From assembly GCA_963807005.1 (NCBI GenBank), contig CAWDZK010000006.1, positions 248,001 to 312,000 of the forward strand: a stretch of DNA of 64,000 nt. The letters run 5' to 3'. Under the pieces are notes generated by a model. The model did not search any database. It worked only from the letters and a program-made list of their open reading frames with translations, and was not told the origin of the DNA. The stretch comes from CAWDZK01 sp963807005. GTDB lineage: Bacteria; Actinomycetota; Actinomycetes; JACCUZ01. Position numbers and translations under genes: made by a program. This document shows, one piece after another, positions 35,276 through 42,525 of the stretch (the stretch's first letter is position 1; each line of letters opens with the position of its first letter).

Positions 35276-37536
35276 CGCACGGCCGCCGCGAGGGGGAAGC
35301 TGTCGGCGACCGCTGCGGCCATCTCGACCAGGCTGTCGCGGGTGTCCCGTCGCAGGTCACTGAGCACTGTCTGCCCTCCTGTCTCCAGGGCCCGGTCCCA
35401 GGGCACCGTGACCACGCGCGCGCACCGCCGCTCGAAGTGCCTGGTCATCGGGTCGAGCGGGGCGCCAACGCCCCGGCGTACCGCGTTGATGACGACGACG
35501 GCATCGCCCACGAGCTCGCCGTAGTCGTGCTCGTCGAGCCAGTCCAGGGTCAGCGCCGCCGCGCGGCCTCCGTCGAGCCCCGCGCGGGAGACGAGCACGA
35601 GCTGGTCGGCCTCGGTGAGGAGGCCCTGGTTGGCGCTGTCGAGGATCCCGGTCCCGGTGTCGAGGAGGATCACGTTGTAGAAGCGGTCCAGCAGGCCGAC
35701 CAACCGGTGGTACGACTGCCGGTCGAGTCCCATGCCGATCCTCGGGTCGTCGTCGGATCCCAGCACCTCCAGTCGCGACTGGGGTGCCTGCGAGACGAAC
35801 GCACGCAGCTGGGCGTAGCTCTCGACGGCGTCCAGCTGCGCCAGCAGGTCGGTGATGGTGCGGTCGTGGGGCGGCGCGACGCGGTGCGCGAGGTTGCCGG
35901 CGTCCGGGTTGGCGTCCACGGCGATCACCCGGTCACCGCGCAGGGCCGCGAAAGTGCTGCCGAGGGCCAGGGTCACCGTCGTCTTGCCGACGCCGCCCTT
36001 CCGGCTCATCACCGCGATCCGGCGCGCTCCGTCGATCGGCCGCCGCAACCGTGCCTCGAGCTCGGCCCGTCGCAGCTCGGCGGCGCCAGGTCCCGGGTTC
36101 ACCATCCGACCGGAGGCGCGGTAGACCGTTCGTTGCCATCCCATGGTCGGCGTGACGTCGGCGGGCGCGAGCATCTCGTCGTCGGTGAAGGCCGCGGCCG
36201 TCATCGGGAGCGGCCGCGGCTCGGTAGGACCGGCACTCGGCTGCGCCGGTGGTCGAGGCGTCGCGAGGCGGCGCAGCGCCGGTCCAAGCTGGGCCGCGAC
36301 CCGCCAGCCGAGCACCACCAGGCCGAGCAGCGGCACCGCCAGGAAGATGCACGAGATCGCCGAGAGAGCGACGACGGCCACGTCACCGCCCTGCCACGCG
36401 CGGGTCAGCTGGTCGCTCTGGACGCCGAGAGCCGTCCAGGTCCGGGCCAGGATGTCCGGCAGGTTCCACAGCAGCCAGCCGAAGCCCGCTGCAAGCGCCG
36501 GGACGACGAACAGCACCCAGCCGATCACGAGCCGTCGGGCGTACGGGCGCAGCTCCGCGACCCGTGGGCTGGTCTCGCGACCGGGCAGCATGCTGGTCAG
36601 CACCGGCCGGACCCGGGCGAACAGGTCTGGTACCCCGGCCAGGTCAGCGAGCACGTAGTAGCCGTCGAAGCGGACCGCCGGGATCAGCTGCTGGACCATG
36701 CTCATGTGCGTGATCAGGACGGCGAGCAGGAGCAGGCCGTTGCCGGTGGACAGGTACGTCGAGCCGGCGACGAGCAGGAACAGCACGTTGAAGTACAGGC
36801 CTCCGAGGTCGGTGCGCACCCTCGCCCACCGGGCGAGCCGGTACGAGTCGGTGACGTCGGTGTAGAAGGCGGGGAAGACCAGGTAGACACCGAAGCCGAT
36901 GGCGCCCGGCTGCCCACCGCCGTACCGGCAGGCCGCGGCGTGCCCGGTCTCGTGCACCAGGGAGCCGAAGGTGAGCAGGGCGTACAGGGCGAGCAGCAGG
37001 GTGGGCCTCGCCAGCAGCTGCTCCAGTGCTGCGACGAGACTGCCGTCCCGGATCAGCCGGACGTCGAGAACCACCAGGCCCGCGAGCGCTCCGAGCACGA
37101 CGGGAGGCCAGAACAGCGGCGCGAGCAGCCCGGCGATCACCTGCACGGGAGCCGCAGGCAGCAGCGTGCCCTTCAGCGACAGCGACAGGAGCGGTCGCGC
37201 CTGCGGCGGCGCGGCCCCGACGCCGGCGCCCACCTCCTCGATCAGGCCGAGCGGTACGAGCCGGGACTCGACCAGGTGCTCGAGCCCCTCGGTCGTCAGC
37301 GTCCGTCCGTACGCCGCGCTGACGGCACCCGCCACCTGCTTGCGGTCTCGGGACGGGTCGACCGCCGATACGACGAGGTTCAGCAGCTCGGAGACCTGGA
37401 CGACCTGGCCGTCCGCTCTCCGCAGGAGGTAGGTCGGCTCCCGGATGCCGGAGCCTCGGACCTGCCCGAGAACCTGCAGCCCGGCTGGCAGCTGCCATCG
37501 CTGCAGCGACTCAGTGGTGTCGTCAAGTGTGGTCAT
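35272..37536 (-). CDS. PqqD-like/M50 metalloprotease/MinD-like ATPase fusion protein
   Basis: 754-aa protein with a rare architecture. Residues 1-105: soluble domain with GSGIREPTYLLRRADGQVVQ and a PqqD/RRE-like layout. Residues 125-415: multi-TM M50 site-2-protease core with zinc motif HETGH (195-199) and third ligand in VRFDGYYVLADLAG (Asp291), a signature of peptide zinc metalloproteases of bacteriocin loci. Residues 500-754: MinD/ParA-type ATPase with deviant Walker A SRKGGVGKTTV (512-521) and VIAVDANPDAG, close in feel to EspI-type ATPases of ESX loci. Start ATG 37536 (37545 also possible). It follows two peptide genes and overlaps the CxxC-repeat gene. Predicted to recognise, cut or export the peptides using ATP; inference from architecture and context. 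Confidence 0.82.
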   Translation of the reverse strand: MTTLDDTTESLQRWQLPAGLQVLGQVRGSGIREPTYLLRRADGQVVQVSELLNLVVSAVDPSRDRKQVAGAVSAAYGRTLTTEGLEHLVESRLVPLGLIEEVGAGVGAAPPQARPLLSLSLKGTLLPAAPVQVIAGLLAPLFWPPVVLGALAGLVVLDVRLIRDGSLVAALEQLLARPTLLLALYALLTFGSLVHETGHAAACRYGGGQPGAIGFGVYLVFPAFYTDVTDSYRLARWARVRTDLGGLYFNVLFLLVAGSTYLSTGNGLLLLAVLITHMSMVQQLIPAVRFDGYYVLADLAGVPDLFARVRPVLTSMLPGRETSPRVAELRPYARRLVIGWVLFVVPALAAGFGWLLWNLPDILARTWTALGVQSDQLTRAWQGGDVAVVALSAISCIFLAVPLLGLVVLGWRVAAQLGPALRRLATPRPPAQPSAGPTEPRPLPMTAAAFTDDEMLAPADVTPTMGWQRTVYRASGRMVNPGPGAAELRRAELEARLRRPIDGARRIAVMSRKGGVGKTTVTLALGSTFAALRGDRVIAVDANPDAGNLAHRVAPPHDRTITDLLAQLDAVESYAQLRAFVSQAPQSRLEVLGSDDDPRIGMGLDRQSYHRLVGLLDRFYNVILLDTGTGILDSANQGLLTEADQLVLVSRAGLDGGRAAALTLDWLDEHDYGELVGDAVVVINAVRRGVGAPLDPMTRHFERRCARVVTVPWDRALETGGQTVLSDLRRDTRDSLVEMAAAVADSFPLAAAVR

Positions 37537-37555
37537 CGGTCTCATCGCCCTGCTG

Positions 37556-37614
37556 TGCTCTGGTGTGCCCTGGTCTGCTCTGGGTGCTCTGGAGTGCTCC
37601 GGAGTGCTGCGCCG
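37556..37614. repeat. Six degenerate 10-bp tandem repeats before the M50-ATPase gene
   Basis: Units beginning TGC recur at 37556, 37566, 37576, 37585, 37595 and 37605 (TGCTCTGGTG, TGCCCTGGTC, TGCTCTGGG, TGCTCTGGAG, TGCTCCGGAG, TGCTGCGCCG). They fill the leader 20-78 bp upstream of the ATG at 37536. Helical phasing suggests a cooperative protein site; RNA structure is another possibility. Confidence 0.7.
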
Positions 37615-37639
37615 GCGAGCCGGGGAGTCGGCGGTTGAC

Positions 37640-37669
37640 GGCGGGCGCGCCCAGAGCCGCGCACCCGCC
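37640..37669 (-). terminator. Hairpin between peptide and protease genes (possible attenuator)
   Basis: GGCGGGCGCGC (37640-37650) and GCGCACCCGCC (37659-37669) form an 11-bp stem with one G-T pair and an 8-nt loop, 30 bp after the stop of the proximal peptide gene. Partial termination here would yield more peptide than protease, as in many precursor-peptide operons. No T-tract follows. Confidence 0.55.
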
Positions 37670-37698
37670 GCCAAGTCCTCGTCCCGCCGGGTGGCGGG

Positions 37699-37902
37699 CT
37701 ACTGCACCGAGGCGACGTACTGCAGGGCTACCGCGTTGGCGCTCGCGTTGATGCTTGCGGCGTTGATCGCGATGGCCAGGTTGAGGCCGACGATGCTCGT
37801 CACGTTCGTGCACGCGACGTAGCAGAGCGTCTCTCGACGTGGCAGCAGCTGGGCTGTCTCGGCCTCGACGTCGGCACGGTGAAGCACGGGCGGACTGCGC
37901 AT
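37699..37902 (-). CDS. Precursor-like small peptide 1 (LLPRRETL leader motif)
   Basis: 67-aa peptide paralogous to the next one upstream. The hydrophilic N-terminal part ends in AETAQLLPRRETL (motif at 19-26); a CYVAC pair (Cys27 and Cys31) follows; the C-terminal core is Ala/Asn/Ser/Val-rich with alternating hydrophobic residues (IAINAASINASANAVALQ, 44-61). The ATG at 37902 is preferred over a GTG at 37911 because AGGAAGGGGG is optimally spaced and the 5' region GGTGACnCnnATGCGC matches that of peptide 2. The leader/core split and downstream protease resemble ribosomal peptide or pheromone precursors, but no known family is recognised. No classical Sec signal. Confidence 0.78.
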   Translation of the reverse strand: MRSPPVLHRADVEAETAQLLPRRETLCYVACTNVTSIVGLNLAIAINAASINASANAVALQYVASVQ

Positions 37903-37986
37903 CCGAGTCACCCCCCTTCCTGATTGGTGAGAACGGCACGGTGGCGTGACCTCCCCTCCCCCTGGCCACGCCCCCGTCGCTTCCGG

Positions 37987-38181
37987 TCAGCCCTGGTTCA
38001 CGCTGATGGCCTGGCCCGCGAAGCTGTTGGCGGTCGAGTAGATCGACGCCGCGTTGAGGGCCAGCGACGAGTTCGTCGCCACGACGTTGGCCCAGTTGGT
38101 GTTGAAGGCGAGGGTCTCCCTCGCCGGGAGCAGCTCGACCTGCTGGCCGTCGAGCTCGTGGTGTGTCAGTTCCTTGCGCAT
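37987..38181 (-). CDS. Precursor-like small peptide 2 (LLPARETL leader motif)
   Basis: 64-aa peptide, first gene of the predicted operon. A polar leader with QQVELLPARETL (motif 17-24) precedes FNTNWANVVATNSS and a core LALNAASIYSTANSFAGQ (40-57) ending SVNQG. It aligns with peptide 1 without gaps through the core; unlike peptide 1 it has no Cys. A strong ribosome site (GGGAGGTGA, 6 nt spacing) suggests high expression. It lies nearest the phased heptamer array at 38239-38278. Such a leader followed by a bland, strand-forming core suggests either a matured peptide or a polymerising surface protein. No database family recognised. Confidence 0.78.
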   Translation of the reverse strand: MRKELTHHELDGQQVELLPARETLAFNTNWANVVATNSSLALNAASIYSTANSFAGQAISVNQG

Positions 38182-38238
38182 GGTGGGTCACCTCCCTGGC
38201 TGCGCGGTGTGTGACGGGACGAGTCAACGTCCGCTCGC

Positions 38239-38278
38239 GTGACTGGTGCGTGACTGCTCCGTGATCGGGTCATGACGG
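38239..38278. promoter_or_regulatory. SARP-type operator: four heptamers at 11-bp spacing
   Basis: GTGACTG (38239), GTGACTG (38250), GTGATCG (38261) and ATGACGG (38272) begin exactly 11 bp apart. Heptameric direct repeats at 11-bp pitch are the hallmark of SARP binding. The array lies between the divergent peptide operon (start 38181) and the small gene at 38428, and a SARP gene follows at 38709. A lone GTGACTG also occurs at 38655-38661 before the SARP gene. Confidence 0.75.
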
Positions 38279-38427
38279 GGGCGTGGCAAGCTCTCGCCGG
38301 GCTCTTCACGCGGGCCGCGGTCGGGGCCAGACTGCAGAGGGCGGACGAGCGGGTGGGGTCCGACGGAACACGACCGCGACGGTGGACGACCGTGGAGCCA
38401 AGGGGAACGACCGGGGGCGACGGCGTG

Positions 38428-38586
38428 ATGCTGATCAGCGTGTGGACACGCGCTGTCGCGGGCGCGGTGCTCGCCAGGGTCACCATGTGCCGGGCGGGGG
38501 AGCCGTCCGTCGTCCGGGCCGTCACCTCGCCTCGGGAGCTGCACCGGGTGGTCGACGAGTGGCTCGCCGCTCTGGACGACGACTGA
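38428..38586 (+). CDS. Small uncharacterised protein upstream of SARP gene
   Basis: 52-aa protein MLISVWTRAVAGAVLARVTM continuing to SPRELHRVVDEWLAALDD. A short beta-strand start and an amphipathic C-terminal helix predict a compact alpha/beta fold. The ATG at 38428 (or GTG at 38425) follows a GGGGGCGAC stretch that is only a fair ribosome site; the frame is open to 38272 but the upstream part is low-complexity and overlaps the heptamer array. Similar tiny proteins beside SARP genes are vaguely familiar to me, without an assigned function. Co-directional with the SARP gene 122 bp downstream. Confidence 0.5.
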   Translation: MLISVWTRAVAGAVLARVTMCRAGEPSVVRAVTSPRELHRVVDEWLAALDDD

Positions 38587-38708
38587 GCCGGTCCCGCACC
38601 TGCCTTTGCTCTTTCATGGTCGGCCGTCCCCTTGACACCTGATCAGCCGCCGTAGTGACTGTGAGTAGCGGAACGTGCGGAAGATGGTGAGCGCGGAGGC
38701 AACCTCGA

Positions 38709-39461
38709 ATGCTGAGAGGTGACACAGCACCAACGCTGCGTGACAGCCTCGAGCTCCAGCTCCTCGGCAGCTGGGACCTGCGCCGGGGCGTCGGATCGGT
38801 CCCGTTGGGCGTGCGCGAGCAGCGCCTGGTCGCCCTTCTCGCGCTGCGGGGACGTCGGCCGAGGACCCAGATCGCCGGCACCCTGTGGCCGGACACCACG
38901 GACGGGCGGGCGTCGAGCAGTCTGCGGGCCGCGGTGCTGCGGGTACGCCGATCCGCTGCGGACCTGCTCGACGGCGGTCGGAGCTCCCTGGCTCTCGCCG
39001 GTCACGTGCACGTCGACGTCGACGACGTACGGCGGTGTGCCACCGACGTGACCGCCGACCCCAGCGGCGACGCAGTGCGGCGGGTGAGCATCCTGGGGCA
39101 CGCCGACCTGCTTCCCGGTTGGTACGAGGACTGGGTCGTCCTCGAGCGGGAGCGGCTCCAGCACCTGCGACTGCGCTCGCTGGAGGCGGTGGCGCGCGCG
39201 GCGCTCGACCGTGGCGAGTTCGACCTGGCGCTCACGGCTGCGATCGAGGCGGTCGCGATCGAGCCGCTTCGGGAGAGCGCGCACGCGATCGCGATCCGGG
39301 CGCACCTGATGGCGGGCAACCGGGCCTCCGCCGTGACTGAGTACCGCGACTACCGCCACCTGCTGCGCAACGTGCTCGCCATCACCCCCTCCAGAGAGCT
39401 CAACGACCTGCTGGCCCCGTTGCTCATTCCCGCACAGCGGCAGCAGCGCGACCGCGCGTGA
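38709..39461 (+). CDS. SARP-family (BTAD) transcriptional activator
   Basis: 250-aa regulator with an OmpR-like winged helix (about residues 14-105: LELQLLGSWDLRRG, SSSLRAAVLRVRR) followed by a bacterial transcriptional activation domain, about 110-245 (WYEDWVVLERERLQHLRLRSLEAVA and AVAIEPLRESAHAIAIRAHLMAGNRASAVTEY). No ATPase or extra TPR module, so it is a small SARP as in antibiotic clusters. The ATG at 38709 has GGAGG 8 nt upstream. The phased heptamer array 430 bp upstream is its likely binding site, so it should activate the peptide operon. menA converges from downstream. Confidence 0.88.
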   Translation: MLRGDTAPTLRDSLELQLLGSWDLRRGVGSVPLGVREQRLVALLALRGRRPRTQIAGTLWPDTTDGRASSSLRAAVLRVRRSAADLLDGGRSSLALAGHVHVDVDDVRRCATDVTADPSGDAVRRVSILGHADLLPGWYEDWVVLERERLQHLRLRSLEAVARAALDRGEFDLALTAAIEAVAIEPLRESAHAIAIRAHLMAGNRASAVTEYRDYRHLLRNVLAITPSRELNDLLAPLLIPAQRQQRDRA

Positions 39462-39507
39462 CGGCAGCAGACTTTGCCCCGTTGGCGGGAGCGGTCGGCG
39501 CGCTCGG

Positions 39508-40380
39508 TCAGGCAGCGAGAGACAGGGTGACGCCGAGTGCGATCCCGTAGACGAGCAGCAGCAGGCCGGTCTCCTTGAGGACCGGGACCAGCTCCGGTCC
39601 GACAGCACCGAACACCACACCCAGCGTGGGGCGTACGGCCGGCAGGGCGGTGCCGAGCGCGATGAGGACGACCAGGTGCTCCAGTGACATCAGCACCACC
39701 ACGGCGTACGCAGCGAAGACCAGCCCGACGTAGAGCAGCCGGGTGCGGCGGTCTCCGAGCCGCACCGCCAGGGTGCGCTTGCCGGCGGCCTCGTCGGTCG
39801 CGATGTCGCGCAGGTTGTTGGCGACGAGGATCGCGCAGGCAAGGGCGCCGCAGCCGATGCCGGCCAGCAACGCAGCGGTCGTGATCTGCTCGGCCTGCAC
39901 GTAGGTCGTGCCGATCGTGGCGACCAGCCCGAAGAAGACGAACACCGAGACCTCGCCCAGGCCCCGGTAGCCGTACGGCGACCGGCCGCCGGTGTAGAAC
40001 CAGGCACCGACCAGGCAGGCCGCGCCCACGAGCAGGAGCCACCAGGTGACGAGCAGCGCGAGCGCCAGTCCGCCGACACAGGCCACGGCGAAGGACAGCA
40101 GTGCCGCACGCTTCACCGCCGCCGGGGTGGCGACACCCGACCCGACGAGCCGCAGCGGGCCGACCCGGTCGGCGTCGGTGCCCCGGACGCCGTCGCTGTA
40201 GTCGTTCGCGTAGTTGACCCCGACCTGCAGGGCGACCGCGACCAGCAGGGCGAGCAGGGCGCGGCCGAGGTCGAAGCCGTCAACGGCCGCGGCCGCGCCG
40301 GTGCCGGCGGCCACCGGCGCGACGGCGGCCGGCAGGGTCCGGGGACGGGCACCGTCGAGCCACTGGGCTGGGCTGGCCAT
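39508..40380 (-). CDS. menA: 1,4-dihydroxy-2-naphthoate polyprenyltransferase
   Basis: 290-aa UbiA-family membrane enzyme that attaches the polyprenyl chain to DHNA, giving demethylmenaquinone. The first Asp-rich motif is NYANDYSDGVRGTD, the second is NNLRDIATDEAAGKRTLAVRLGD; about eight TMs. The ATG at 40380 gives the usual N-terminus (AQWLDGARPRTLPAAVAPV). It is the first of the scattered men genes in this window and is separated from menE by an accessory patch of about 4 kb. Confidence 0.95.
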   Translation of the reverse strand: MASPAQWLDGARPRTLPAAVAPVAAGTGAAAAVDGFDLGRALLALLVAVALQVGVNYANDYSDGVRGTDADRVGPLRLVGSGVATPAAVKRAALLSFAVACVGGLALALLVTWWLLLVGAACLVGAWFYTGGRSPYGYRGLGEVSVFVFFGLVATIGTTYVQAEQITTAALLAGIGCGALACAILVANNLRDIATDEAAGKRTLAVRLGDRRTRLLYVGLVFAAYAVVVLMSLEHLVVLIALGTALPAVRPTLGVVFGAVGPELVPVLKETGLLLLVYGIALGVTLSLAA

Positions 40381-40655
40381 CGGTGCGGTGTCCTCCGGTT
40401 CGTCGTGACGGGTCCGCCAGGAGGGTACGGGGCGCCGCGACGCGGGCCCGCGTCGAGTGGCGCGTTGGAGCTGCCTGCAGCGGGCCTTCGGCCGCCACAA
40501 CGCGCCGCTCGACGAAGGTGGTGACGCGACGAGTGATGCCAGCTCGTGGATCCCCGCGCCGGGTGGCCTCGATCCCAACTGCTGCGCCGTGCCAGTGCCG
40601 GCACCAGAGCCACGGAATCTTCGCGAGCGCGGCTTGGCGACCCGTTGCGGTCCGA

Positions 40656-41234
40656 TCAGGCCTGCCCGGCACTGGGCCCTGGGCCGAGATCCGTCTCCAG
40701 CTCGAGCTCGTCACGCAGGGGGATGCCGAACGCTCCCGACGTCGGAATGTCGGGCTTGAGCAACGCCCGACTGCGGTCAACCGCCCCGGGCCGCATCAGG
40801 ACGAGGCGAAAGCCCCGGCGCTGGTAGAACCGAAGCGCCTCGATGTTGTCGTTCGTCGTGACCACCCACAGGCGCGTGCACCCAGCGCCGCGGGCGATGT
40901 CCTGGACCGCTGTGACCAGTGCGGAACCGATACCGATCAGTCGGGTCGCGGCGTGCAGTGTCAGGAGTTCACACGCGTGGCCATCGATCACGTAGGTGGC
41001 AGCTCCTGTCAGTTCACCCTCCGACCACGCCAACACGGCAGGGTGATCCAGTGAGTCCACGAGCACTCCGCGCCTCGCCACCCGCAAGGCGTTCCAGTCG
41101 CCGAGGAAGGCCTCGAGCACAGGTCGATGCTCCGGTCGACCGGGCACAACGTCCACGGTCACATCCTGCATCTGCTGCGACCAGATGCCGGGCGGCGAGC
41201 CGGCTGGCCGCTCCGATCCCTGAGGATGGGACAT
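40656..41234 (-). CDS. GNAT-family N-acetyltransferase
   Basis: 192-aa acetyltransferase. The acetyl-CoA-binding motif A is HAATRLIGIGSALVTAVQDIARGAG (a variant of RxxGxG/A), motif B is LWVVTTNDNIEALRFYQRRGFRLV. The C-terminus continues for 40 residues beyond the fold. Substrate unknown. Start is either the ATG at 41234 or one at 41171 (MQDVTVDVVPG), which matches the fold boundary better but lacks a ribosome site. It lies in an accessory patch between menA and menE with no operon partner. The 275 bp to menA shows no gene. Confidence 0.8.
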   Translation of the reverse strand: MSHPQGSERPAGSPPGIWSQQMQDVTVDVVPGRPEHRPVLEAFLGDWNALRVARRGVLVDSLDHPAVLAWSEGELTGAATYVIDGHACELLTLHAATRLIGIGSALVTAVQDIARGAGCTRLWVVTTNDNIEALRFYQRRGFRLVLMRPGAVDRSRALLKPDIPTSGAFGIPLRDELELETDLGPGPSAGQA

Positions 41235-41384
41235 CGCGCCCGATCTGCGTTGTCAACTGTCACTCGCGGCCCCACCCCCCGGGCTTCTGCCGAACTTGGT
41301 AGCGACCGTCGAGCAGTGCCGGCTCCGCGGCAGGGGCGAGCGACGCCAACCTGCGGGTGAAGCCCGCAGATGATCGTGCGTGCT

Positions 41385-41738
41385 TCAGGCGGGCTGCCAC
41401 AGCTCGATCCGGTTGCCCTCGGGATCAGTGACCCAGCCGAATCGACCGACACCGTCCATGTCCTGCGTCTCGTCAGCCACGTCAGCTCCCTTGGCGCGCA
41501 GCTGCGCGAGCATCGCTTCCAGGTCGCGGACTCGGAAGTTGAGCATGGTCTGCTGGGCCCGGGAACCGAAGTAGTCGGTCTCGGACTCGAAGGTCGCGAA
41601 CACCGTCAGCCCGGCGTCCTGATGCCAGAGGCCGTTCTCATCGGCGTCCAGGCCCAGGAAATCGCGGTACCACGCACCCATGGCCACCGGGTCGGCCGCC
41701 CGCAGGAAGTAGCCACCGATGCCCAGTACTCGTTCCAT
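41385..41738 (-). CDS. VOC/glyoxalase-family protein
   Basis: 117-aa single vicinal-oxygen-chelate protein: IGGYFLRAADPVAMGAWYRDFLGLDAD at the start, then NFRVRDLEAMLAQLRAKGADV, and WVTDPEGNRIELWQP at the end. The final Glu and the DPEGN turn are typical of glyoxalase or bleomycin-resistance-type folds; a dimer of two such chains would form the active sites. Substrate unknown. Monocistronic in appearance. Confidence 0.88.
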   Translation of the reverse strand: MERVLGIGGYFLRAADPVAMGAWYRDFLGLDADENGLWHQDAGLTVFATFESETDYFGSRAQQTMLNFRVRDLEAMLAQLRAKGADVADETQDMDGVGRFGWVTDPEGNRIELWQPA

Positions 41739-41817
41739 GTCGCCATCCTGCCAGCACGGCGATCTGGCGGGCCGGTGCGTTCTGCGCGCCGCATTCTGCT
41801 TGCCCGTGCCGGGTCGA

Positions 41818-42306
41818 TCAGCCCTGACCGGCCGGCCGCTCGGCCGTGGCTCGTGGGTCGACCCGGGTGCCGAACCGGTACGTCAACGTCTGCCCCAGGA
41901 GCACGGCAACGACAAGGAGGGCGACGGCAACGGAGCTGAGCGCGAGCTGGCCGGGACCGGTCTTGTCCAGCTCCACGTGGTCACCGGCCCGCCAGACGTA
42001 GCCGATGAGGAACAGGACGGCGACCACGACGTTCAAGGTCGAGTGTGCGAGCGCGACCCGACGCGGCCGGGTGCCACGCGGGACCTGCATCAGGTCGACC
42101 ACGCCTACGACTGCAGCGATCCCCGCCCCGATCAGGCCGACACCGATCAGCCACCAGGCGCCGTCGACGAGCCACGGCAGCTCGCCCGGCCGGGTCCAGG
42201 TGAGGATGTCGAAGATCAGCGACGACACGAAGGCCCCGATCGGGAGCGGCACCAGGAACGGGTGCAGCGGGTGCCCCCTCGGCCCGCTCACCGCGGACAG
42301 TCTCAT
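41818..42306 (-). CDS. DUF2231 four-TM membrane protein
   Basis: 162-aa protein with four predicted TMs. The opening SGPRGHPLHPFLVPLPIGAFVSSLIFDIL contains the HPxHP motif that defines DUF2231, with further His in VALAHSTLNVVVA; such conserved His suggests haem binding. Members are uncharacterised and often sit with redox or detoxification genes. The ATG at 42306 is chosen because it starts the family N-terminus; no clear ribosome site. The 219 bp upstream to the kelch gene holds nothing recognisable. Confidence 0.8.
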   Translation of the reverse strand: MRLSAVSGPRGHPLHPFLVPLPIGAFVSSLIFDILTWTRPGELPWLVDGAWWLIGVGLIGAGIAAVVGVVDLMQVPRGTRPRRVALAHSTLNVVVAVLFLIGYVWRAGDHVELDKTGPGQLALSSVAVALLVVAVLLGQTLTYRFGTRVDPRATAERPAGQG

Positions 42307-42525
42307 GCAGCCCGTCCTAGCCCAGCGTGGCCAGGTCTGCAAGGGAACCCATGGTCGCCCCGCCGGGCAGGGTTGCATCGGATGACTGCAGGTCCCGGGT
42401 GCCACGTCGCGGTCGGAGTCTGCGGCTCGTCCAGACCAGGAAGCCGGTGCCGAAACCGATGATCGCGATGTCGCAGGGCCACAGCGCGCAGGAGTCCGCA
42501 GTCCTCGCTGAAGACCACCCGCCGG

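Noticed and set aside
37699..38181. Chaplin or lanthipeptide precursors
   Set aside because: No Sec signal or chaplin repeats, and no lanthionine synthetase or other tailoring enzyme nearby; the LLPxRETL motif does not match those families.
38272..38427. Long N-terminal extension of the 52-aa gene upstream of SARP
   Set aside because: It would start inside the heptamer array, is low-complexity and lacks a ribosome site.
40381..40655. A possible gene between menA and the GNAT gene
   Set aside because: Frames there run antisense through neighbours with no motif, start signal or plausible composition; treated as intergenic.
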